Made by a program: the position numbers and the translations under genes. Below the pieces are notes generated by a model. The model had not been told where the DNA came from. It was given only the letters and a program-made list of their open reading frames with translations, and did no database searches. Below, piece by piece: positions 52,849-60,358 of a stretch of DNA of 64,000 bases. The DNA is taken from positions 62,001 to 126,000 of the forward strand of contig NZ_FXAF01000008.1 of the NCBI RefSeq assembly GCF_900177415.1, given 5' to 3'. Position 1 is the first letter of the stretch. The number at the start of each line of letters is the position of its first letter. The stretch comes from Xaviernesmea oryzae. GTDB lineage: Bacteria; Pseudomonadota; Alphaproteobacteria; Rhizobiales; Rhizobiaceae.

Positions 52849-54859
52849 GGCTGCCGAGACCGCCGCAGGACGGCCCGCGCGCTCCGTGCGCTACAGGCTG
52901 CTTGCCATCGCGCTCCTGCCGATGCTGGTCATCCTGCCCCTGCTGCTGGCGGTGACGATCTATCGCTGGGATACGAAGTTCAACGCCGCGCTGATCTCCA
53001 AGGTCAACGGCGACCTGACGATTGCGCATCAATATCTCGCCCGCATCCTGGAAAACACGGGCGAACACATTGTCGCGCTCGGCGCCTCCGTCCGGTTCCG
53101 GGACGTCGCCGCGGAGGGGCAACCGGCACTCGACCGGCTGCTCGGCGAAAGCCGCGAACGTCTTGATCTCGATTTCCTCTACATGATCACACCGGACGGC
53201 CAACTGGTGGCCTCGGGCACGCCGAATATGGCGGCGCAGCTTCGAAGCGACTGGCCGATCCTCGCGGCAGCTATCGCCGGCCGGTCCTCGACCGCCATCG
53301 ACATTTTCGCACCCGAAGAGCTCAGGAGACTGTCGCCGGCCCTTGCCGAACGCGCGCGGCTGCCGCTTGTCGAGACGACGAATGCCGTGCCGACCAAAAG
53401 GACGGAAGAAAACCGCGGCATGGTGGTGCAGAGCGCAAGCCCCGTCACGCTGGCCGACGGCCGCGCCGCAATCCTGGTAGGCGGCATGGTGCTCAACCAG
53501 AATCTCCTCTTCATCGATACGATCAACGACCTCGTCTATCGCGAAGCGAGCCTGCCGGAAGGCAGCCAGGGCACGGCGACCCTCTTTCTCGACGATGTCC
53601 GCATCAGCACCAATGTGAGGCTCTTCGAAGGCCGCCGCGCTCTCGGGACGCGCGTGTCCGCCGCCGTCCGCTCGGCCGTCCTCGACCATGGCCGGACCTG
53701 GCTCGACAGCGCCTTCGTCGTCAACGACTGGTACATTTCCGCCTATGAGCCGATTGTCGACAGTTTCGGCGAGCGCGTCGGCATGCTCTATGTCGGCTTC
53801 CTGCAGGCTCCGTTCACCGCCGCCAAATACCAGACGATCGTCACGATCGCGCTGGCCTTCCTGGCGATCGCCGCCGCGAGCGTGCCGATTTTTCTCCACT
53901 GGGCCCGCGGCATCTTCGAACCGCTGGAGAGGGTGAACCTGACGATCGCCCGGGTCGAGAGCGGCGATCTCGGCGCCCGTACCGGGCCGGTCGGAAGCCG
54001 GGACGAGATAGGGCGGGTGGCCATCCATCTCGACCATCTTCTCGACCAGCTCGAACAGCGCGACCAGGCGCTGCGGCGGTGGAACGAGGAGCTGAATGCC
54101 CGCGTCGATGAGCGGACGCGCGAGCTGCAACTCGCCAACCGACGGCTCGAAGCGACGACCAAGCAGCTGATCATGTCGGAAAAGCTGGCCGCCATCGGCG
54201 AAATCACGGCTGGTGTCGCCCATGAGATCAACAATCCGATCGCGGTGATGCAGGGCAATCTCGAAGTCATCCAATCCGTGGTCGGCGATCGGGCGGCTCT
54301 TGCCAAGACCGAATTCCGCCTCCTGGACGAACAGATCCACCGCATCAGCCAGATCGTCACCAAGCTTCTGCAATTCGCGCGGCCGGAGGAATTTGCAGGT
54401 GCCGTCGAGCGCCATGTTCCCGGCGCCGTCATCGCCGACTGCCTGCCCCTGGTCCAGCACCTGCTCGCAAAGGCCTCGATCGAAGTGAAGATCGAGGATC
54501 GCGCCACCCGACCGGTGCTGATGAACCGCACGGAACTGCAGCAGGTGATCGTCAACCTGATCGTCAACGCCATCCATGCCATGCCGGACGGCGGAACCCT
54601 CTCCCTGCGGACCCGCGACCAGGATCGCGGAGCGCGGCACGGCGTCCAGGTCGTCGTGCAGGATACCGGCATCGGCATGAGCGAAGAGGTCGCCGCAAAG
54701 GTCTTCGACCCGTTCTTCACCACCAAGCGGCAGGAGGGAACCGGGCTCGGGCTCTCGATCAGCCAGACTTTGGTCACGCGGCAGGACGGTACGATCTCCG
54801 TCGACAGCAGTCCGGGAAAGGGTTCCGCCTTCACGATCTGGCTGCCGGAAGCCGCATAG
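52841..54859 (+). CDS. Membrane sensor histidine kinase (DctB-like layout)
   Basis: A 672-residue kinase. Span 1 (about 20-42) and span 2 (about 325-348) bracket a periplasmic sensor of Cache type; a HAMP-like linker ('LTIARVESGDLGART'), a coiled coil, HisKA with 'GVAHEINNPIAVMQGNLE' and a HATPase ('LIVNAIHAMPDGG', 'DTGIGM', 'GTGLGLSIS') follow. It phosphorylates the co-encoded regulator. The sensor would bind a small organic acid outside the membrane, which would suit control of an uptake protein, but the ligand is unknown. It overlaps the regulator gene by 8 bases. Confidence 0.94.
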   Translation: MAEAAETAAGRPARSVRYRLLAIALLPMLVILPLLLAVTIYRWDTKFNAALISKVNGDLTIAHQYLARILENTGEHIVALGASVRFRDVAAEGQPALDRLLGESRERLDLDFLYMITPDGQLVASGTPNMAAQLRSDWPILAAAIAGRSSTAIDIFAPEELRRLSPALAERARLPLVETTNAVPTKRTEENRGMVVQSASPVTLADGRAAILVGGMVLNQNLLFIDTINDLVYREASLPEGSQGTATLFLDDVRISTNVRLFEGRRALGTRVSAAVRSAVLDHGRTWLDSAFVVNDWYISAYEPIVDSFGERVGMLYVGFLQAPFTAAKYQTIVTIALAFLAIAAASVPIFLHWARGIFEPLERVNLTIARVESGDLGARTGPVGSRDEIGRVAIHLDHLLDQLEQRDQALRRWNEELNARVDERTRELQLANRRLEATTKQLIMSEKLAAIGEITAGVAHEINNPIAVMQGNLEVIQSVVGDRAALAKTEFRLLDEQIHRISQIVTKLLQFARPEEFAGAVERHVPGAVIADCLPLVQHLLAKASIEVKIEDRATRPVLMNRTELQQVIVNLIVNAIHAMPDGGTLSLRTRDQDRGARHGVQVVVQDTGIGMSEEVAAKVFDPFFTTKRQEGTGLGLSISQTLVTRQDGTISVDSSPGKGSAFTIWLPEAA

Positions 54860-54870
54860 GGCCAGTCCCA

Positions 54871-54885
54871 TCGGACAATTTGTCC
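54871..54885. promoter_or_regulatory. Upstream activator site 1
   Basis: CGGACAATTTGTCCG: 7-base arms CGGACAA/TTGTCCG around a single T. Its centre is at 54878, about 108 bases before the predicted start site of the transporter promoter. Confidence 0.75.
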
Positions 54886-54893
54886 GGCACACC

Positions 54894-54906
54894 TGGACAA
54901 ATTGTC
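54894..54906. promoter_or_regulatory. Upstream activator site 2
   Basis: GGACAAATTGTCC is a second copy of the same palindrome with its centre at 54900, 22 bases (about two helical turns) from the first. Paired sites at about -86 and -108 are the classical arrangement for NtrC-type activators. Confidence 0.75.
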
Positions 54907-54960
54907 CCGAACCTCCACGTCCCCATTCCGCAAACCTTTGAAACTGCACGAATTCCTCCC

Positions 54961-54977
54961 TGGCATGACGGTTGCTT
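54961..54977 (+). promoter_or_regulatory. Sigma-54 (-24/-12) promoter
   Basis: TGGCATG-ACGG-TTGCTT fits the sigma-54 consensus TGGCACG-N4-TTGCW at all but one position, with GG and GC separated by the required 10 bases. The predicted start site is near 54986, about 130 bases before the transporter gene. The matched activator sites upstream support it. Confidence 0.9.
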
Positions 54978-55118
54978 GATGTCCGCCGGAAGGATGGTCT
55001 TCGGCCGGCGACGACAAGCAGGTGGCCGGATCGTCGAACGAGCGGCGGAGGAGCCGTTTCCATCCTTGCGTGAAGGACATCATCGCGATCCCTCAGGGAT
55101 CGCCGCGGAGGAGAACTC

Positions 55119-56768
55119 ATGACGACATCGACCGATACGATCCCCGAGGCCTCGCCCGGAATACTCGACAGGGAGCGCATCATCGCGCAGCCCGGATTCA
55201 ATCGCTGGCTGGTCCCGCCGGCGGCGCTCGCCATCCATCTCTGCATCGGCATGGCCTACGGTTTCAGCGTCTTCTGGCTGCCGCTGTCCCGGGCGATCGG
55301 CGTCACCCAGTCCGTGGCCTGTCAGGACCTCAATCTGCTGACGGCGCTGTTCACCACCAGCTGTGACTGGCGCGTCGCCGATCTGGGCTGGATCTACACG
55401 CTGTTCTTCGTCCTTCTGGGCTCGTCGGCGGCGCTCTGGGGCGGCTGGCTGGAACATGCGGGACCGAGGAAGGCCGGTTTCGTCTCGGCGCTCTGCTGGT
55501 GCGGCGGCATCGCCGTTGCCGCCCTCGGCGTCATCACCCATCAACTTTGGCTGATGTGGGTCGGCGCCGGCGTGATCGGCGGCATCGGACTGGGTCTCGG
55601 CTATATTTCACCGGTCTCGACGCTGATCAAATGGTTCCCCGACCGCCGCGGCATGGCGACCGGCATGGCGATCATGGGCTTCGGCGGCGGCGCCATGATC
55701 GGCGCGCCGCTCGCCGACATGCTGATGAACTATTTCAAGACGCCGGATTCGGTCGGCGTGTGGCAGACCTTCCTGGTCATGGCCGCCATCTACTTCGTGT
55801 TCATGATGGCCGGCGCCTTCGGCTACCGCATTCCGCCGGCCGGCTGGCGCCCCGACGGCTGGACGCCTCCCTCGGCAACGGGCAAGGCGATGATCACCGC
55901 CCACCACGTGCACCTGCGCGACGCCCACAAGACCAAGCAGTTCTGGCTGATCTGGGCGGTGCTCTGCCTGAACGTCTCCGCCGGCATCGGCGTGATCGGC
56001 ATGGCCTCCCCCATGCTGCAGGAAATCTTCGGCGGCCGGTTGATCGGCCATCCGGAACTCACGTTCACGCAGCTCGACAACTCGCAGAAGACGGCGATCG
56101 CGGCGATCGCGGCAGGCTTTGCCGGTCTGCTCTCGCTGTTCAACATCGGCGGCCGCTTCTTCTGGGCGTCCCTGTCGGACAAGATCGGCCGCAAGAATAC
56201 CTATTACACCTTCTTCATCCTCGGCATCATCCTCTACGCACTCGCACCGAGCGCCGCCCACATGGGCAGCCAGCTGCTATTCGTGATCATCCTCTGCGTG
56301 ATCCTGTCGATGTATGGCGGGGGCTTCGCAACGGTCCCCGCCTATCTCGCCGACATCTTCGGTACGCAGTTCGTGGGCGCGATCCACGGCCGCCTGCTGA
56401 CCGCCTGGGCGACGGCGGGCATCATCGGTCCGGTCGTGGTCAACTACATCCGCGAATTCCAGATCGCCGCCGGCGTCCCGCGTGATCAGCTCTATGACTT
56501 CACCATGTATATCCTGGCCGGCATGCTGGCGCTTGGACTGATCGCCAATTCGCTGGTGAGGCCGCTCTCCGAAAAATGGTTCATGAAGCCGGAGGAGGTT
56601 GCGGCCCTGCAAGCGAAATCGGCCGCGATGCAGTTGGGGCCGACCGGTTCCTTCGGCATCGGCCGCGGCGGGTTCGACGGCAAGGCGGCCCTCGCCTGGG
56701 CAGCCGTCGGCATTCCGATCCTCTGGGGCGTCTGGACAACGCTGCAGAAGACCGCCGCCTTGTTCTGA
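55119..56768 (+). CDS. OFA family MFS transporter (oxalate/formate antiporter-like)
   Basis: A 549-residue major facilitator with about 12 membrane spans. The N-terminal span block 'LCIGMAYGFSVFWLPLSRAI' and the 'GWLEHAGPRKAGF' loop match the oxalate:formate antiporter family, with a loop inserted between the first spans that carries two Cys residues ('SVACQDLNL', 'TTSCDWRV'). A mid-loop 'SLSDKIGRKNTYYTF' is the second MFS signature. Substrate candidates are monocarboxylates or oxalate, but no specificity can be read. GGAGGAG lies 5 bases before the ATG at 55119. Expression is expected to require sigma-54 and the two-component system encoded upstream. Confidence 0.92.
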   Translation: MTTSTDTIPEASPGILDRERIIAQPGFNRWLVPPAALAIHLCIGMAYGFSVFWLPLSRAIGVTQSVACQDLNLLTALFTTSCDWRVADLGWIYTLFFVLLGSSAALWGGWLEHAGPRKAGFVSALCWCGGIAVAALGVITHQLWLMWVGAGVIGGIGLGLGYISPVSTLIKWFPDRRGMATGMAIMGFGGGAMIGAPLADMLMNYFKTPDSVGVWQTFLVMAAIYFVFMMAGAFGYRIPPAGWRPDGWTPPSATGKAMITAHHVHLRDAHKTKQFWLIWAVLCLNVSAGIGVIGMASPMLQEIFGGRLIGHPELTFTQLDNSQKTAIAAIAAGFAGLLSLFNIGGRFFWASLSDKIGRKNTYYTFFILGIILYALAPSAAHMGSQLLFVIILCVILSMYGGGFATVPAYLADIFGTQFVGAIHGRLLTAWATAGIIGPVVVNYIREFQIAAGVPRDQLYDFTMYILAGMLALGLIANSLVRPLSEKWFMKPEEVAALQAKSAAMQLGPTGSFGIGRGGFDGKAALAWAAVGIPILWGVWTTLQKTAALF

Positions 56769-56790
56769 ACGGATTGCGGGAAACGGGCGG

Positions 56791-56820
56791 GACCTCCAGG
56801 CCCTGGCCTGGGGGTCTTTC
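56791..56820 (+). terminator. Terminator of the OFA transporter gene
   Basis: GACCTCCAGG and CCTGGGGGTC pair into a 10-bp stem (one T-G wobble) with loop CCCTGG, followed by TTTC, 22 bases after the stop at 56768. It separates this gene from the convergent mutase gene. Confidence 0.65.
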
Positions 56821-56832
56821 ACGATGTCTGCC

Positions 56833-58983
56833 TCACAGATTCCTGCGCTTGCCTTCGAGCAGATCGAGGATGGAGTTGGCGGCATCGAGCACATTGGTGC
56901 CGGGGCCGAAGACGGCCGCGACGCCGTGGCTCATCAGATAATCGTAGTCCTGCCGCGGAATGACGCCGCCGACCACGACGACGATGTTTTCGGCGCCTTT
57001 TTGCTTCAGGGCTTCGACGAGCTGCGGCGCCAGCGTCCGGTGGCCGGCGGCGAGCGAGGACATGCCGACCACCTGCACCTTTTCCCGGATCGCGAGATCG
57101 GCCGCCTCCTCCGGCGTCTGGAAGAGCGGACCGGCCAGCACATCGAAACCGATATCGCCGAAGGCCGACGCGATCACCTTGGCGCCGCGATCGTGCCCAT
57201 CCTGGCCGAGCTTGGCGACCATGATCCTCGGTTTCGCACCCAGCGTTCGGGCGTAGCTGCCAAGGCGCGCGACGATCGTCCTGTATTCCGGATCGTCCGC
57301 ATAGGCGGGTCCGTAGATATCGCCGACGACCTCCGGCACCGCCGAGTGGCCGCCGAAGGCCTGCCGCATCGCGTCGGAGATTTCACCGACGGTGGCGCGC
57401 GCACGGGCGGCTTCGATCGCCACTTCCAGCAGGTTCCCCTCGCCGGTTTCCGCGGCTTCCTCCAGGACCGCGAGCGCCGCCGCCACGCGCTGCGGGTCGC
57501 GCTGCCGGCGCACCTCTTCCAGCCGCCGGATCTGGCCATTGCGCACGGCGGTGTTGTCGATCGCCAGGATGTCGAGCTCGTCTTCGTTCTCCAGCCGGTA
57601 CTTGTTGACGCCGACGATGATGTCCTCGCCGCGATCGACCCGCGCCTGGCGCAGCGTGGCCGCCTCCTCGATCATCCGTTTCGGCAGGCCTTCGGCGACC
57701 GCCCTCGTCATTCCGCCAAGCGCCTCGACTTCCTCGATCAGCGCCCAGGCCTTTTCCGCGAGCTCGTTCGTCAGGCTCTCGACATAGTAGGAGCCGGCGA
57801 GCGGATCGACGACCTTGGTGATGCCGGTCTCGTGGCTCAGGATGAGCTGGGTGTTGCGGGCGATGCGGGCGGAGAAATCCGTCGGCAGCGCCATGGCCTC
57901 GTCGAGCGCGTTGGTGTGCAGCGACTGGGTGCCGCCGAGTACGGCCGACAGCGCCTCGTAGGCCGTGCGGATGACGTTGTTGTAAGGATCCTGTTCCTGC
58001 AGGGAGACGCCGGAGGTCTGGCAATGGGTGCGCAGCATGAAGGACGACGCCTTCTTCGGCTCGAACTCCTCCATGATGCGCGACCAGAGAAGCCGTGCCG
58101 CGCGCAGCTTCGCCGCCTCCATGAAGAAGTTCATGCCGATGGCGAAGAAGAAGGAGAGTCGGCCGGCGAAATCGTCGACATTCAGGCCCTTGGCGAGCGC
58201 CGCCCTCACATATTCGCGGCCGTCGGCCAGCGTGAAGGCAAGCTCCTGCACCAGCGTCGCGCCCGCCTCCTGCATGTGATAGCCGGATATCGAGATCGAG
58301 TTGAACTTCGGCATTTCCTTCGCCGTGTATTCGATGATGTCGGCGACGATGCGCATCGAAGGCTCGGGCGGGTAGATATAGGTGTTGCGGACCATGAACT
58401 CCTTCAAAATGTCGTTCTGGATGGTTCCTGAAAGTTCGGCCCGCGAACAGCCCTGCTCCTCGCCCGCGACGATGAAGGAGGCGAGGATCGGGATCACAGC
58501 GCCGTTCATGGTCATCGAAACGGACATGTCCTTGAGCGGAATGCCGTCGAACAGGATCTTCATGTCCTCCACCGAATCGATCGCCACGCCCGCCTTGCCG
58601 ACATCGCCCTCGACGCGCGGATGATCCGAATCGTAGCCGCGATGGGTGGCGAGGTCGAAGGCGACCGAAAGGCCTTTCTGGCCGGCGGCAAGATTGCGGC
58701 GATAGAAGGCGTTCGACGCTTCGGCGGTCGAGAAGCCGGCATATTGACGGATGGTCCAGGGACGGCCGGCATACATGGTGGCGCGCGGCCCGCGCACGAA
58801 GGGCTTGAAGCCGGGCAGCGAATCGAGATGGCCGATGCCCTGAAGGTCCTCGGCCGTATAGAGCGGCTTCACGTCGATGCCTTCCGCCGTGTGCCAGACG
58901 AGCCTTTCCGGCGAAGCTTTCAGCTCCTTCTCGGCAAGCCGCTCCCAATCCGCCTTTCCGGCTTTCACCGTTTTATCCGACAT
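56833..58983 (-). CDS. scpA: Methylmalonyl-CoA mutase
   Basis: A 716-residue B12 enzyme that interconverts methylmalonyl-CoA and succinyl-CoA. The N-terminal barrel holds 'ATMYAGRPWTIRQYAGFSTA' and 'FDLATHRGYDSDHPRVEGD'; the C-terminal cobalamin domain holds the lower-ligand motif 'DGHDRG' in 'KLGQDGHDRGAKVIA'. The length fits single-chain bacterial mutases. The ATG at 58983 follows 'GAGGAAAAACG'. It is the last step of the propionate route whose carboxylase subunit gene lies at 60359-62377 on the same strand, with a toxin-antitoxin pair in between. Confidence 0.96.
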   Translation of the reverse strand: MSDKTVKAGKADWERLAEKELKASPERLVWHTAEGIDVKPLYTAEDLQGIGHLDSLPGFKPFVRGPRATMYAGRPWTIRQYAGFSTAEASNAFYRRNLAAGQKGLSVAFDLATHRGYDSDHPRVEGDVGKAGVAIDSVEDMKILFDGIPLKDMSVSMTMNGAVIPILASFIVAGEEQGCSRAELSGTIQNDILKEFMVRNTYIYPPEPSMRIVADIIEYTAKEMPKFNSISISGYHMQEAGATLVQELAFTLADGREYVRAALAKGLNVDDFAGRLSFFFAIGMNFFMEAAKLRAARLLWSRIMEEFEPKKASSFMLRTHCQTSGVSLQEQDPYNNVIRTAYEALSAVLGGTQSLHTNALDEAMALPTDFSARIARNTQLILSHETGITKVVDPLAGSYYVESLTNELAEKAWALIEEVEALGGMTRAVAEGLPKRMIEEAATLRQARVDRGEDIIVGVNKYRLENEDELDILAIDNTAVRNGQIRRLEEVRRQRDPQRVAAALAVLEEAAETGEGNLLEVAIEAARARATVGEISDAMRQAFGGHSAVPEVVGDIYGPAYADDPEYRTIVARLGSYARTLGAKPRIMVAKLGQDGHDRGAKVIASAFGDIGFDVLAGPLFQTPEEAADLAIREKVQVVGMSSLAAGHRTLAPQLVEALKQKGAENIVVVVGGVIPRQDYDYLMSHGVAAVFGPGTNVLDAANSILDLLEGKRRNL

Positions 58984-59669
58984 CGTTTTTCCTCGACATG
59001 CGCCTTTATCCACGTGCACCATCAGGTACCGTGGTTGATGCGCGGGTCAATCCCCGAAGTTCGGACGGGGCGCTGAAAGCTGCCTCTTATGTTAGTTTAA
59101 CAGGTGACACCTCTCAGCGCCCCGTTCGGCGGTTTTTATCCGCGACTTCGGTCCCTCTGCCTTGGCCTTCCCGGACGGTGTTCGTCTGGCTGCATGGACC
59201 CCGGGCGAACCGAGTTATCGCCAACGATCCATGACGCCGCCGCCGGACTATCCGCTTTACGCGGACGGACAGAAAAGTCCGGCGAAACCATCCGTTCGGC
59301 CACCCTGTGTGCCGCACAGGCACGCCCGGCGCGCTCTTTCGGGCATCAAGAGACGATGGGCCGGTCCGTTGCCCGTCACCTCTCCCCGTGTCGCCGGAGG
59401 GAGACCATTTTCCGCGAACCCGGATGGTGAGGCTTTGCGTCTTCCCCTCAACACCCGCGCCGGCCCCGCCTCGCCGGAACGCCTTCCGGTGTATCCGATG
59501 CGGGACGGGGGGATTGTAGGCATGAGGCGGGAGGGCGGGATGAGAAAGTGCCCGTTTTCGGCTAAACATCTGGAATCCTTATGGACAGACAACGAAATCA
59601 TCCCCGCTACGGAGGGATCGATACCCGCCTTCGCCCCGATGCGTGCCAAAGGCATGGTTCGGCGTGAGA
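58984..59669. other. Intergenic stretch of about 690 bases
   Basis: It lies upstream of scpA and before the toxin-antitoxin promoter. No convincing gene, tRNA or RNA element was found. It holds the scpA promoter region (AT-richer near 59085-59100) and GC-rich runs near 59380-59520. Confidence 0.5.
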
Positions 59670-59698
59670 TTGACCGCAATGCTACCCAGTAGTATCCT
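59670..59698 (+). promoter_or_regulatory. Promoter of the toxin-antitoxin pair
   Basis: TTGACC (59670-59675) and TATCCT (59693-59698) are exactly 17 bases apart, a good sigma-70-type match, 26 bases before the antitoxin ATG. AAGGAG lies at 59709-59714. Confidence 0.65.
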
Positions 59699-59724
59699 GC
59701 ATCAATAAAAGGAGTGGTTTCTTC

Positions 59725-59994
59725 ATGTCGGTGAAAGCCTCCGTCTCCATTACAAACCAGCAGGAATCCTTCGCCCGGAAACTCGTCGAAGACGGGCGTT
59801 TCCCGAGTCTGAGCGCCGTCGTGCAGCGCGGGCTGGAGCTCGTACGGGAGGAGACGGAATTGAAGGACGCGGAACTTGCGGCGCTGAAGGCCCTGATCGA
59901 GCGCCGTGCCGAAGGCGAGTTTGTGACGATGGAAGAAAGCCACAGGCGCGTCGAGGCGATGATCGAGGCAAAGAAAAAAGCCTATGGCCTTTAG
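59725..59994 (+). CDS. ParD-like antitoxin
   Basis: An 89-residue protein of the ParD/CC2985 antitoxin family: an N-terminal ribbon-helix-helix segment 'VSITNQQESFARKLVEDGRF', then 'SLSAVVQRGLELVREE' and an acidic, lysine-rich tail that would wrap the toxin. The ATG at 59725 follows AAGGAG with a long 10-base spacer. It overlaps the toxin gene by 11 bases, as usual for such operons, and would neutralise it and repress the shared promoter. Confidence 0.9.
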   Translation: MSVKASVSITNQQESFARKLVEDGRFPSLSAVVQRGLELVREETELKDAELAALKALIERRAEGEFVTMEESHRRVEAMIEAKKKAYGL

Positions 59995-60331
59995 GGTCGT
60001 CCTTTCCGACGAAGGCGATCACGACCTCGAGCTGATTTTCGAGCACCTTGTCGAATCCTATATGACGTTCGGCGATCCGTTGCCGGCGGCGTTCGAGAGG
60101 GCTCGTCAACGGATCGCGGCCATAGAAGCCGACATGAATGCTTTGGGGCTCGCTCCGCATCAGGGAACTCTTCTCAACCAAATCCGGGCCGGCTTGCGTC
60201 ACGTGACGAAGAACCAGACGATCTTCTATTTCGAGGCGGACGACGCGGATCGCACCGTTCGCATCCTCGCCATCTTCTTTGGCGGACAAGACCACCGGCG
60301 CCGCATGCTGATACGGCTGAACAGGATTTGA
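59984..60331 (+). CDS. ParE-like toxin (RelE/ParE superfamily)
   Basis: A 115-residue protein with the ParE layout: 'FRVVLSDEGDHDLELIFEHL' at the N-terminus and 'GLRHVTKNQTIFYFEADD' with the C-terminal 'VRILAIFFGGQDH' strand. Characterised ParE toxins act on DNA gyrase; RelE relatives cleave mRNA. Here only family membership is seen. It overlaps the antitoxin gene by 11 bases and ends 27 bases before the convergent end of pccA. Confidence 0.9.
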   Translation: MAFRVVLSDEGDHDLELIFEHLVESYMTFGDPLPAAFERARQRIAAIEADMNALGLAPHQGTLLNQIRAGLRHVTKNQTIFYFEADDADRTVRILAIFFGGQDHRRRMLIRLNRI

Positions 60332-60358
60332 CGTAAGGCTTGATCGCCCCGTCGACGC

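Noticed and set aside
59380..59520. GC-rich stretch resembling rhizobial intergenic mosaic repeats
   Set aside because: Only a loose resemblance and no second copy in this window.
59257..59943. Leftward 228-codon frame overlapping the antitoxin gene
   Set aside because: It is antisense to a clear ParD-like gene and shows no family features.
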